Positions 1 to 6,893 are shown, counted from the first letter of the stretch. The stretch is 21,647 bases of DNA from JAIRTY01 sp050257395 (GCA_050257395.1 JBLMWU010000076.1:1-21647); one strand, 5' to 3'. Notes: generated by a model from the sequence alone, not told the origin. Numbers and translations: made by a program.

Positions 1-1
1 C

Positions 2-196
2 GAGGTACAGTTTCATACCCCGGTAAGCTTCGAGGCAAAGCAACTGACTCACGGTGCTTATGAGCGACTGCGGACCATGGATCCCAGCGATGCTACACGT
101 CGACAAGAGGCTCGTGAACTCCATGACTTTCAACGCACAGTATGCACGATGATTCCTAGACCAACCGGCGCGCTTGACATACCCGATTACCCGTGA
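2..196 (+). CDS. 3' end of a protein with a RelA/SpoT-like tail motif (partial)
   Basis: An open frame runs in from the left edge and ends at TGA 194-196, giving 64 residues that begin EVQFHTPVSFEAKQLTHGAY. The start lies outside the window. The E-x-Q-x-H-T motif followed by a helix ending in H..YE.LR resembles the E-x-Q-I-R-T strand and following helix at the end of RelA/SpoT-type nucleotidyltransferase domains. From memory, similar tails (QFHT, K..TH..YE, then a short acidic-basic helix and IP.P) occur at the C-termini of actinobacterial secreted or toxin-like proteins. What is seen is only this tail, so a (p)ppGpp-synthetase-like or toxin function is inference. The next gene starts 11 bp after the stop and is probably co-transcribed. 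Base composition is less GC-rich than in the rest of the window, which would fit an accessory gene. Confidence 0.6.
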   Translation, partial: EVQFHTPVSFEAKQLTHGAYERLRTMDPSDATRRQEARELHDFQRTVCTMIPRPTGALDIPDYP

Positions 197-207
197 CAGG
201 AAGCTAA

Positions 208-468
208 ATGGCGGAGAAGATTATCTACTATGCGATGCTGATCGGGGATCGCGCACCAGACAACCCATCTGGGGTCACACGGCGGAGAATCCTTGAAGAT
301 GGCGGCGTTCGTGACGAAGCGCTGAGTCGCGATCTCACGTGGATCCACAACCCAGGACTGGCGGGTTGGGAACGAGGCGACCTCACAACCACATACGTGG
401 AGATCAGTGAGGAGGAGGCGGATCGGATCATGGAGCGCTTCCGGGCCAGGTGGGGAGCCCAGGAGTAG
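208..468 (+). CDS. Small conserved-looking hypothetical protein (86 aa)
   Basis: ATG at 208 is preceded by AGGAAG at 198-203, a well placed ribosome binding site. The protein has no signal peptide or membrane segment. It opens with a hydrophobic strand (KIIYYAMLIGDRAPDNPSG), has a central W-rich part (LTWIHNPGLAGWERGD), and ends in an acidic-amphipathic helix (ISEEEADRIMERFRARW). I do not recognise a named family; small proteins of this pattern occur in actinomycetes. It starts 11 bp after the upstream partial gene with the toxin-like tail, so a partner or immunity role is conceivable, but that rests on position only. Codon use is less extreme in third-position GC than the housekeeping genes further along. 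Confidence 0.75.
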   Translation: MAEKIIYYAMLIGDRAPDNPSGVTRRRILEDGGVRDEALSRDLTWIHNPGLAGWERGDLTTTYVEISEEEADRIMERFRARWGAQE

Positions 469-599
469 GTGACCCAGCAGGCCAGCCACCATCCAGGGCA
501 ATGCGGGCGCATCTGGACGTCCGCCCCGCTACGGTGACACCTGTCCTGGACATGCGGGCGGTCTCAGCGGGGCCGCGCGGGCCGTAGTGAGGTGCACAG

Positions 600-1004
600 G
601 TGGGTGGCTTCAGGAAGTTCCTGTTCCGCGGGAACCTCATTGACCTGGCCGTGGCCGTGGTCATCGGCGTCGCGTTCAACGCCGTGGTCCAGGCGGTGGT
701 GAAGGACCTGATCACACCGCTGATCGCCGCTATCGCGGGCAAGCACGACTTCAGCAGACTCACGTTCACCGTCCACGGGAGCACGTTCCTCTACGGCGAC
801 TTCATCAACGCCCTGGTCTCGTTCGTGGTCATCGCGGTGGTCGTGTACTACCTGATCGTCACGCCGAGCGAACGGGTCACAGCCCTGACCCAGCGGAACA
901 AGGTGGCGACCGAACGGGAGTGCCCCGAGTGCCTCAGCCCGATCCCGGTCGCGGCCCGGCGCTGCAAGTTCTGCACCGCCCCGGTGACGGCCGTCACGAT
1001 CTGA
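600..1004 (+). CDS. mscL: Large-conductance mechanosensitive channel MscL with C-terminal zinc ribbon
   Basis: MscL is a homopentameric inner-membrane channel that opens under membrane tension during osmotic downshock. The 134-residue product starts MGGFRKFLFRGNLIDLAVAV. This is the family signature: an N-terminal amphipathic helix followed by TM1 (about residues 13-45). TM2 lies at about 70-87. After TM2 comes a cytoplasmic tail with C108-x2-C111 and C122-x2-C125, a zinc-ribbon knuckle pair. Classical E. coli MscL has no such cysteines; from memory, this tail is seen in several actinobacterial homologues. The GTG at 600 is chosen because it gives the family N-terminus and has GAGG at 589-592. 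It is followed by a methyltransferase with its own putative leaderless promoter. Confidence 0.95.
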   Translation: MGGFRKFLFRGNLIDLAVAVVIGVAFNAVVQAVVKDLITPLIAAIAGKHDFSRLTFTVHGSTFLYGDFINALVSFVVIAVVVYYLIVTPSERVTALTQRNKVATERECPECLSPIPVAARRCKFCTAPVTAVTI

Positions 1005-1102
1005 CCTGGCTTCGGGCCACGCTCGTCCGCACCTAAGTCGCGTGACGGCGGTTGAGGGCCTGGCGAGGGGAACAGGGAACGTTCGCGGACGCGCGTTTGG
1101 CA

Positions 1103-1108
1103 TAGCGT
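1103..1108 (+). promoter_or_regulatory. Putative -10 box for a leaderless transcript
   Basis: TAGCGT fits the actinobacterial TANNNT -10 pattern and lies exactly 6 bases before the GTG at 1115, where no Shine-Dalgarno is present. This is the usual geometry of a leaderless mRNA starting on the first base of the start codon. No good -35 hexamer is visible. The same TAGCGT-6-GTG arrangement occurs before the gene at 13693. Confidence 0.45.
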
Positions 1109-1114
1109 TGCCAC

Positions 1115-1771
1115 GTGGTTCACGCGGGTGCTGAGTTCTGGGACCAGTTCTTCCGGCAGCGGCTGGCGTCAGGCGACGATCTGGACTGGGCAGGCTTGTG
1201 GACCAGGCCGTTCCTGGGCCCGCTGCGGCAGGCAGGCGTGCGCACCGTGCTGGAGCTGGGATGCGGAACCGGCAATGACGCGGCCCGGCTGGCCGGCGAG
1301 GGTTACTCGGTCACGGCGATCGATGTGTCGGGCGAGGCCATCGCGCAGGCGCAGGCCAAGTTCGGGTCGCTGGCCAGGTTCCTGGTGGCCGACATGACCC
1401 AGCGTCTTCCCTTTGCTGATGGGAGCTTCGACGCGGCCATGTCCAACGTCGCCATGCACATGTTTCCTGACAATGTGACCCGTGCCGTGTTCGCGCAGGT
1501 CGGGCGGCTTGTCCGGGCGGGCGGGCTGTTCGTGTTCCACGTCAACTCGCTGGACGACCGGCCGCTGCGCGCCCGCAGGCTGCCCGCGCGCGAGCTTGGG
1601 CCGGATTACGTGGCCGAGGAGTCGGGCCAGACCATGCACTTCTTCTCCGAGGCCTACCTGCGCGAGCTCCTGGCAGGGTGGCAGCAGGTGCAACTGGTCC
1701 CGGTGCTGATTCCGCATCGCGAGTCTGGTGAGCCGTACAAGCATGTCTGGCGCGGCACGGCCCGCCGCTGA
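1115..1771 (+). CDS. Class I SAM-dependent methyltransferase
   Basis: The 218-residue protein has the Rossmann-like methyltransferase fold signature. Motif I is VLELGCGTGN at residues 45-54, the acidic residue that binds the SAM ribose is D70 (in VTAIDVSGEA), motif II is VADMTQRLPFADGSFD near 91-106, and a post-motif strand lies around 140-146. This resembles the Methyltransf_11/25 group. The substrate cannot be deduced. The GTG start has no ribosome binding site but a TAGCGT box 6 bases upstream, so a leaderless message is likely. The gene ends only 8 bp before the convergent polymerase gene, leaving no room for a separate intergenic terminator. Confidence 0.88.
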   Translation: MVHAGAEFWDQFFRQRLASGDDLDWAGLWTRPFLGPLRQAGVRTVLELGCGTGNDAARLAGEGYSVTAIDVSGEAIAQAQAKFGSLARFLVADMTQRLPFADGSFDAAMSNVAMHMFPDNVTRAVFAQVGRLVRAGGLFVFHVNSLDDRPLRARRLPARELGPDYVAEESGQTMHFFSEAYLRELLAGWQQVQLVPVLIPHRESGEPYKHVWRGTARR

Positions 1772-1779
1772 GCCAGTGG

Positions 1780-3498
1780 CTACTTGGCGTCCGCGTAGGA
1801 CTCGACCACCGCGGTGGTGACGGGGAAGCGCACCGGGGTTTCGCCGAACAGCAGCCGCCCCGCCTCGTGGGCCGCCTCCTGCACCGCCGCGACCACCGCG
1901 TCGGCCTGGTCGCGCGGGCAGTGCACGATCACCTCGTCGTGCTGGAAGAACACCAGCCGCGCCGCCTGATCCGCCGCGGCCGCCTGATCCGCCGCCGACA
2001 GGCCCGCCAGTCGCTGGCGCAGGCCAGCCAGCAGCACCATCGCCCAGTCCGCCGCGCTGGCCTGGACCACGAAGTTGCGGGTGAACCGGCCCCGGGCACG
2101 CAGGGTCCGCCCCGCGCTCTGCTCGCCGGCCGCAGGGTCATCGGCCACCGCGGTCAGCCCGCGCCAGGCCGCTGACGGCGGCGGGCAGGTGCGGCCCAGC
2201 CGGGACCGGACCACCCGGCCTTCCTCGCCCGCCCGCGCGGCAGCCTCCACGTACTGCGACGCGAGCGGGAAACGGTGCCGCAGCACCGCCAGCAGCTGCC
2301 CTGCCTCACCGCCCGCCCCGCCGTACATCGCGGACAGCAGGGCGACCTTGGCTTTCGCCCGGTCCCCGCCGAACGCGCCGGCCAGTGCCTCGTACAGATC
2401 GCCGGTGCCGGCGGCTGCGGCGAACGCGCGGTCACCGGCCAGCGCCGCCAGCACCCGGGGCTCCAGCTGGGCCGCGTCGGCCACCACCAGCACCCAGCCG
2501 GGATCGGCCATGACTGCCCGCCGCAGCACCCGGGGGATCTGCAGCGCCCCGCCGCCGCGGCTCGCCCACCGGCCTGACACCACGCCGCCCACCACGTACT
2601 CGGGGCGGAACCGCCCGCCGGACACCCATTCGCCCAGCCATCCCCAGCCGAAGGCGGCGTAGAGCCGGGCAAGTTCCTTGTACTCCAGCAGCAGCGGCAC
2701 CGCCGGGTGCTCCACCTGCTTCAGCACCGCCGACCGGGTCGAGGAGAGCCGGACGCCGTCCGCCGCGAACACCCGGAGCAGCTGCGCTGGCGAATCCGGG
2801 TTCACGGGCCGGCCGCCGAACGCCTCCGAGATCCGCGCGGCGAGGTCGGCGAGCCGCTGTGGCCGCAGCCCCGGCGCCGGGCGCGGGCCGAGCAGCCCTG
2901 CCAGCAACTCGGCGTGCACGTCAGGCCGCCACGGCAGCCCGTGGAACCCCATCTCCGCCGCGGCCAGCCCGCCCGCCGACTCCGCGGCCGCCAGCAGGCC
3001 GAACCGCCCCGGGTGCTCGTCGGCCGCGATCCGCCCGAGCTGGGCGGCGTGCACGGCGATCAGCGCTGCCAGGACCGCCCGGGCATCCGGGAACACCGGG
3101 TCGGCCGGCTCGAACAGGGCCGTCTGCCCTGCCCCGCCGCGCCCGGCCAGGCCCGCGCTGTCCGGACCCCGCGCGGCCGGCACGGGCTGGCCGCGCAGCC
3201 GCGCCCAGGCGGCAGCCAGGCTGGCCGGCTCGCCCACGCGGCCTTCCCTGCCGAGCAGCAGCCCTTCCGTGAGCGCCACATCATGGCAGCGCTCCACCCG
3301 CACCCCGGCACGCAGCAGCGCGGGGTACACGCCAGCGGTGTCAGCCCACACCCACCGCACGTCACCGGCCTGCTCGCGTTCCGCCACGGCCGCGGCCAGA
3401 TCTTTTTCCTGAACGAGGGGACCGTGGGCGGAGCCGTCCTCCCCCAGCTCCTGCAGCAGCGCAGCATCAGGAGAGCCGGTGACGACTGCGACCCGCAC
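1780..3498 (-). CDS. Atypical family A DNA polymerase (bifunctional 3'-5' exonuclease/polymerase type)
   Basis: This 572-residue protein is much shorter than replicative-repair Pol I (about 900 aa) and has no 5'-nuclease domain. The C-terminal half is a family A palm and fingers. Motif A is DAAQLEPRVLAALAGD (D341, E346, R348), the O-helix region has R380, K384 and Y392-G393, and motif C is QHDEV (H520, D521, E522). In the O-helix the residue aligning with E. coli Phe762 is L388. The N-terminal part (about 45-85) resembles the second half of a DEDD exonuclease fold (WADTAGVYPALL..CHDVALTEGLLL), but I see no exonuclease motif I, so proofreading may be lost. Actinobacterial proteins of this type are annotated as bifunctional 3'-5' exonuclease/DNA polymerase; their role is not well established. 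The GTG start gives a short strand, MRVAVVTGS. It follows the amidase gene by 37 bp on the same strand. Confidence 0.85.
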   Translation of the reverse strand: MRVAVVTGSPDAALLQELGEDGSAHGPLVQEKDLAAAVAEREQAGDVRWVWADTAGVYPALLRAGVRVERCHDVALTEGLLLGREGRVGEPASLAAAWARLRGQPVPAARGPDSAGLAGRGGAGQTALFEPADPVFPDARAVLAALIAVHAAQLGRIAADEHPGRFGLLAAAESAGGLAAAEMGFHGLPWRPDVHAELLAGLLGPRPAPGLRPQRLADLAARISEAFGGRPVNPDSPAQLLRVFAADGVRLSSTRSAVLKQVEHPAVPLLLEYKELARLYAAFGWGWLGEWVSGGRFRPEYVVGGVVSGRWASRGGGALQIPRVLRRAVMADPGWVLVVADAAQLEPRVLAALAGDRAFAAAAGTGDLYEALAGAFGGDRAKAKVALLSAMYGGAGGEAGQLLAVLRHRFPLASQYVEAAARAGEEGRVVRSRLGRTCPPPSAAWRGLTAVADDPAAGEQSAGRTLRARGRFTRNFVVQASAADWAMVLLAGLRQRLAGLSAADQAAAADQAARLVFFQHDEVIVHCPRDQADAVVAAVQEAAHEAGRLLFGETPVRFPVTTAVVESYADAK

Positions 3499-3535
3499 AG
3501 CTCAGATTGTGCCCGGGCCTACCGACATTCCCGGG

Positions 3536-4411
3536 TCACCCGCTGCCGGCCGCCGGCCCCGTGGTGAGGAACTTGGTGAACCCGGCGGCGATCCCGGCCG
3601 CGGCGCGCTGGCGCCATGCCGGGCTGGTGAGCCTGGCGGCGTCGGTGGCGTTGCGCATGTTGGCGCACTCGATGAAGACCTTGGGCACCTTGGACAGGTT
3701 GAGCCCGCCGAGGTCGGTCCGCACGTCGATGGCGTTCTGGCCCACGTAGTTCGCGTAGGGCTCGCCGGAGACCCGGTGGAAGGCGTTGCGGATGTCCCGG
3801 CCCAGCCGGGCGGACGGGCCGACGATGGCGTTGGTGTAGCCGGGGACCAGGCCGGGCTCGATCACGTCGAACCCGAAGCCGCTGGGCGGGCCGCCGTCGG
3901 CGTGGATGGAGATCGCCGCGTCCGCGTGGACATGGTTGCCGATCGCCGCCCGCTGCGTGATGCACGGGCCGACCCCGTGATCATTGGTCCTGGTCAGCAC
4001 GACCTTGGCGCCTTCGGCCCGCAGCAGCCGGGCGACCCGGATCGCCACGCTGAAGGTGAAGGCGTGCTCGGGGTAGCCGGCGTCGGTCTCCGCGCCCACG
4101 GTGTCACACGGCTTGGTCTCCGTGATGACGTTCACGAGCTGGTTGATGGCCTGCGGATCGGCCGCGTTGCCGCCGTTGTGGCCCGGGTCGATGACGATGA
4201 CCTTGCCCGCGAGCGGCAGCGGGTCCGGGGACGGGCTCGGCTGAGCGCTCGGGGTAGGGCTGGCCGGCGGCAAGGCCGCAGCCTGGGTGCGCGGCGCGGA
4301 ACTGGTGGGCGGCGTCGCCGCGGTCATCGAGACACCGCCACAGCCGGCCAGCGCAAGCAGGGCGGCCGCGATCGGCGAACGGGCGAGCAGGCGAACGGCA
4401 CGGGGTGGCAA
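3536..4411 (-). CDS. N-acetylmuramoyl-L-alanine amidase (Amidase_3), predicted lipoprotein
   Basis: The enzyme cleaves the amide bond between MurNAc and L-alanine in peptidoglycan, acting outside the membrane. An N-terminal signal with lipobox LALAGC (C24) predicts lipidation, followed by a Pro/Ser/Thr-rich linker to about residue 66. The catalytic domain (about 68-285) carries the expected zinc ligands H78 (VIDPGHNGG), E115 (YPEHAF) and H170 (SIHADG), and the catalytic E248 (FIECANM). C102 and C150 could form a disulfide. The overall pattern is like mycobacterial Rv3717-type amidases. TTG at 4411 is chosen because an AGGAAG ribosome site lies just upstream and the start yields an intact signal peptide. 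No SPOR or other wall-binding repeat is present, so membrane anchoring through C24 probably localises it. Confidence 0.92.
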   Translation of the reverse strand: MPPRAVRLLARSPIAAALLALAGCGGVSMTAATPPTSSAPRTQAAALPPASPTPSAQPSPSPDPLPLAGKVIVIDPGHNGGNAADPQAINQLVNVITETKPCDTVGAETDAGYPEHAFTFSVAIRVARLLRAEGAKVVLTRTNDHGVGPCITQRAAIGNHVHADAAISIHADGGPPSGFGFDVIEPGLVPGYTNAIVGPSARLGRDIRNAFHRVSGEPYANYVGQNAIDVRTDLGGLNLSKVPKVFIECANMRNATDAARLTSPAWRQRAAAGIAAGFTKFLTTGPAAGSG

Positions 4412-4447
4412 CGATCAGGCTTCCTGCGCGGGACAGGTGACAGGCCG

Positions 4448-4453
4448 ACCATA
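4448..4453 (-). promoter_or_regulatory. Possible -10 box upstream of the amidase gene
   Basis: On the minus strand TATGGT matches TANNNT and sits about 36 bases before the TTG start, giving a short leader that contains the AGGAAG ribosome site. No recognisable -35 is present at 17-18 bp, so the call is weak. The 122-bp gap to the upstream 659-aa gene leaves room for a promoter here. Confidence 0.3.
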
Positions 4454-4533
4454 CCCGGGCCCATGGGCGCACGGAGCCAGCTGGCGAATCCCTTAACCTT
4501 CTGCGACCTCCAGCACGGATCCGCCCGGCAGGC

Positions 4534-6513
4534 TCAGCGGCCCAGGCCTGCCTCGCCTCCCCCGCCCATCATCCGGCCGGGCCCCGGCCGGCGATGGGCG
4601 GGCACTCCGCCGACGGTCGCCCACGCGGCCAGCCGCGCCGACGCCTGGCCGGGCAGTTCGCCCGCGGCCCAGCCAGCGAGCTCGGCGGCGATGGTGCCGG
4701 AACTCGCGGCCCGCATCGACCCGTCCGGCCCGGCGGCGGTGCCGCCAGCCGCCGCGCCGTCGCGGGCGCCAGTGCCGCGGCTCTCGCGGTTCCCCGCGTC
4801 ACCCCTGGCGTGGTCGCCGCGGTTCCGCCCGCTGTCGTGGCGGGCCCCGCTGTCGGGGATCTCCCGATCCGCGGCGTCACCGCCGCTCATGTCACCGCCG
4901 CTGACGCCACCGCCGCTGACGTCACCATGGCGGTTGCCCCGGCCGTGGCGGTTGCCCCGGCTCCGGCGCTCGCTCCGGCCTTCGTGGTCGCTCCGGCTCC
5001 CGCGCTCGCTCCGCCGCTCGTCATCGCCCCGGCCCTTATGGCTGCCCCGGCTCTCGCCGTCGTGGCCGCGGTCTTCCCGGGCCCGGTAGCTGCCACCGGC
5101 AGCGTCAGCAGGGCCGGGCTCGCCGCCGCGAACGGCGCGGTCGCGGTCGTCGTCCTGGCGGTAGCCGCGGTGCCGGGCACCACCGGAGCTGGCGTCCTCG
5201 TGGCGGGCCGCTTCGGCGCGAGCGGCCGCGGAGTCCCTCCGCACCGGGCCGCCCTCCGGGTCATCGCCGGCCGGCTGGCCGGACTCGCGATCACTGCCGG
5301 CGCGGGTCCGCCCGGGCGCCGACATCGGCTCGGTGTCACGCAGACCGCTGTGCTCTTCCACGCCGGGCTCTCCCCCGCCGGGCTCTCCCCCAACGGGGTC
5401 GGCCACGCTGGACCCGGCCCGTCCCGCAGCGGAATCTGGCTCTCGTGACCCGGTCAGAGGGCCAGGCCCGGCTGGCCCGGCTGCAGCGCCACCGGCGGCG
5501 GAACCGCGCGCGCCAGCAGGCCACGCCTCATCACGGGCAGTCCGGTCACCGGCAGCCCGGTCACCGGCGGCCCGGTCCGGCCCGGCGTGCCCCGGCCTGG
5601 CGGCGGATTCGTCAGGGTCCAGCGGCCAGTCAAGGGCCGATGGCTCGGCAGCGGGCGGGCTGGCCGCCATGTCCGGCAGCGGCGCCAGCGCAGCAGCGTC
5701 CTCACCCGTCAGCTGATCCCGGCCCCGCGCGGGCCGCTCACGTGCGGCCGGCGTGGATTCCGCTGACGCGGATCCCTCCGGCCCAGCATCGCGTTCCGCG
5801 CCAGCGCCAAGAATCCGACCGGAGTCCTGCCCCCCTAGCCCGGCGTTCCGCGGCGGCTCGGTTTCCCCCGTCCCGCGGCCCGGCGCCGCCTGGCGCGGCG
5901 CGTCAGCACCAGCAGTCCCGGCTCCCGGGCGCCGGGCACCGGGCGTGTCCGCGGGCCCGGCGCCGGTCAGCCCGGAGCCGGCGGCCCGGGGATCGGACGC
6001 AGAGGGATCGGACGCAGGGGAATCGAACGCACGGGGATCGAACGCATGGGGATCGGCGGCCGACGGCGGCCTGCCAGCACTTCCTGCCGGCTCCGCACCG
6101 GCGGCCTGCTGGCGGCGGCGGGCCTGGCGGGACTTTGCCTGGTCACTGGCGGTCATGCCCTCGGTTGCGGTGGCCTGCGCCGGGATCCGCGCCCGCGCCT
6201 CCTCCAGCGCCGGGTCCGCGGGGCCCGCGGAGAGCAGGCCCAGGCCGGGCTGGACACCCATTCCCTGCGGGCCACCCTGGCTCCCGGTATCGCTGCCGTT
6301 CAGCAGGGCGGCGAGCTGTTCCGCCTCTCTGGCATCCACGCCGAAGACCACCCGCGGCCTTCCCCATGGCTCCTCGATCGAGTAGCCGACGTAGCTGGAG
6401 ATCGGGGGCATCGGCTCGGTCGCCATGCCGTGGGCCGTACGCCAGCGATCCCATGCCTCTTCCAGCATTGCCGCTGCCCGGTGCGCGCGGGCGACCATCT
6501 CCGGATCGGGCAT
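4534..6513 (-). CDS. Large hypothetical protein with a globular head and long disordered repeat region
   Basis: The ATG at 6513 is preceded by GGGGAGGA at good spacing, which decides the start over an in-frame ATG at 6645. The 659-residue product opens with a head of about 75 residues (MPDPEMVARAHRAAAMLEEA, then a W-rich helix, PPISSYVGYSIEEPWGRPRV and VFGVDAREAEQLAALL) that looks folded. It is followed by roughly 500 residues of Gly, Ala, Pro, Ser, Asp and Arg-rich low complexity, and a short hydrophobic-amphipathic C-terminal helix (TIAAELAGWAAGELPGQ). From memory, actinomycete homologues keep the head and tail while the middle varies; no function is known to me. There is no signal peptide or membrane segment. 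The middle becomes strongly Arg/Asp/His/Gly-rich towards its end (ERGSRSDHEGRSERRSRG), as in proteins that bind nucleic acid or phase-separate, which is only an analogy. Several parts are direct 15-bp or 18-bp tandem repeats. Confidence 0.75.
   Translation of the reverse strand: MPDPEMVARAHRAAAMLEEAWDRWRTAHGMATEPMPPISSYVGYSIEEPWGRPRVVFGVDAREAEQLAALLNGSDTGSQGGPQGMGVQPGLGLLSAGPADPALEEARARIPAQATATEGMTASDQAKSRQARRRQQAAGAEPAGSAGRPPSAADPHAFDPRAFDSPASDPSASDPRAAGSGLTGAGPADTPGARRPGAGTAGADAPRQAAPGRGTGETEPPRNAGLGGQDSGRILGAGAERDAGPEGSASAESTPAARERPARGRDQLTGEDAAALAPLPDMAASPPAAEPSALDWPLDPDESAARPGHAGPDRAAGDRAAGDRTARDEAWPAGARGSAAGGAAAGPAGPGPLTGSREPDSAAGRAGSSVADPVGGEPGGGEPGVEEHSGLRDTEPMSAPGRTRAGSDRESGQPAGDDPEGGPVRRDSAAARAEAARHEDASSGGARHRGYRQDDDRDRAVRGGEPGPADAAGGSYRAREDRGHDGESRGSHKGRGDDERRSERGSRSDHEGRSERRSRGNRHGRGNRHGDVSGGGVSGGDMSGGDAADREIPDSGARHDSGRNRGDHARGDAGNRESRGTGARDGAAAGGTAAGPDGSMRAASSGTIAAELAGWAAGELPGQASARLAAWATVGGVPAHRRPGPGRMMGGGGEAGLGR
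4876..4926. repeat. 15-bp tandem repeat (3.4 copies) inside the 659-aa gene
   Basis: The units GTCACCGCCGCTCAT, GTCACCGCCGCTGAC and GCCACCGCCGCTGAC follow each other, then a partial copy. On the coding strand they encode VSGGG/VSGGD/MSGGD-type pentapeptides near residues 532-546. The period is a multiple of three, so copy changes keep the frame. Confidence 0.85.
4928..4963. repeat. 18-bp direct duplication inside the 659-aa gene
   Basis: TGGCGGTTGCCCCGGCCG is followed directly by TGGCGGTTGCCCCGGCTC. On the coding strand this gives the repeated hexapeptide R-G-N-R-H-G. It lies two bases past the neighbouring 15-bp array. Confidence 0.8.
5361..5390. repeat. 15-bp perfect direct duplication inside the 659-aa gene
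   Basis: CGCCGGGCTCTCCCC occurs twice without a mismatch and in frame. It encodes two GEPGG-like pentapeptides (near residues 375-384) in the acidic-Gly part of the disordered region. Confidence 0.85.
5529..5573. repeat. 15-bp tandem repeat (about 3 copies) inside the 659-aa gene
   Basis: The units 5544-5558 (GGTCACCGGCAGCCC) and 5559-5573 (GGTCACCGGCGGCCC) are nearly identical, and 5529-5543 is a diverged copy. They encode the repeated peptide G-D-R-A-A. Confidence 0.8.
5991..6050. repeat. 15-bp tandem repeat (4 copies plus a fragment) inside the 659-aa gene
   Basis: The units are GATCGGACGCAGAGG, GATCGGACGCAGGGG, AATCGAACGCACGGG and GATCGAACGCATGGG, then a partial unit. On the coding strand they give D-P-x-A-F/S-type pentapeptides (DPHAF, DPRAF, DSPAS, DPSAS), about residues 155-174. 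Confidence 0.9.
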
Positions 6514-6671
6514 CGTGCGATCCTCCCCCTGAAAGAGCAACGCCGCCATCGCAAGGGCAGTGGTGGTGGCGTGCCAGACCTCGCGGCAAGGCCCCGTAGC
6601 TTGCCGGGTTTGTGCTGGGCGGAACCGGCAGCGCCGGCGTGTCACCGCCCGGCAGGGCTAGCGTGCCGGAC

Positions 6672-6677
6672 TAGTAT
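6672..6677 (+). promoter_or_regulatory. Putative -10 box (TAGTAT) in the gap
   Basis: TAGTAT matches TATAAT at four of six positions and has the key T-A and final T. Transcription would begin near 6684 and run into the perfect hairpin at 6742-6762. No clear -35 is present at 17 bp. It could drive a small RNA or the weak ORF at 6702. Confidence 0.35.
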
Positions 6678-6683
6678 GTCTGA

Positions 6684-6780
6684 TCCCCGTCGTGGGCAGG
6701 GATGATTACGAGAAGTTGGTTTGCGATTACTTATCGTCACTGGGTGAGGGCAGCCCTCACCCGCCCGGCATTTGCCTGGG
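6684..6780 (+). ncRNA. Candidate small RNA ending in tandem hairpins
   Basis: This is inferred from three things seen together. A TAGTAT -10 box lies at 6672-6677. It is followed by an AT-richer segment unlike its surroundings. Then comes a perfect 9-bp stem with a 3-base loop (GGGTGAGGG, CAG, CCCTCACCC at 6742-6762), followed closely by a weaker stem at 6764-6780. A transcript of about 80-95 nt would fit. No family is recognised and there is no U-tract, as is common for actinobacterial terminators. It overlaps the weak ORF at 6702-6893; at most one of the two readings is likely to be right. Confidence 0.25.
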
Positions 6781-6893
6781 TGCACCGCGATGCGGCGGAC
6801 ACGCCGTGGGCGTCCCTGCGGAGCTGGCAGCGGGACGATCTCTGCGGCACCGGCCCGGCGTACCTGCCGGGGCGGATCAGCGTCCCGCGCTGA
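6702..6893 (+). CDS. Doubtful small ORF (63 aa)
   Basis: ATG at 6702 opens a 63-codon frame with many aromatic residues (MITRSWFAITYRHWVRAALT, then W, H and R-rich sequence). A GGGCAGG at 6694-6700 resembles a ribosome site but lies only one base from the ATG, which is too close. The first 12 codons are low in third-position GC and the rest is high, so coding evidence is mixed. The frame also runs through the strong hairpin at 6742-6762. I see no known domain. It is kept only because a -10 box lies upstream; a non-coding role for the segment is equally possible. Confidence 0.2.
   Translation: MITRSWFAITYRHWVRAALTRPAFAWVHRDAADTPWASLRSWQRDDLCGTGPAYLPGRISVPR

Noticed and set aside
542..552. Dyad TGTCC-T-GGACA upstream of mscL
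   Set aside because: Only 5-bp arms, a chance-level match in a 130-bp gap; no promoter element aligned with it.
3479..5089. Long open frame of 536 codons on + antisense to the amidase and 659-aa genes
   Set aside because: Arg/Pro/Ser low complexity created by high GC; it opposes an amidase with intact catalytic motifs and signal peptide and has no domain of its own.
4876..6050. CRISPR-like or mobile-element repeats
   Set aside because: The repeats are adjacent, 15-18 bp, in frame and without spacers, so they are coding tandem duplications and not a CRISPR array or transposon.
5445..6599. 384-codon open frame on + opposite the 659-aa gene
   Set aside because: Arg/Pro-rich mirror of a GC-rich low-complexity gene; the minus-strand reading has a strong ribosome site and a folded-looking head.
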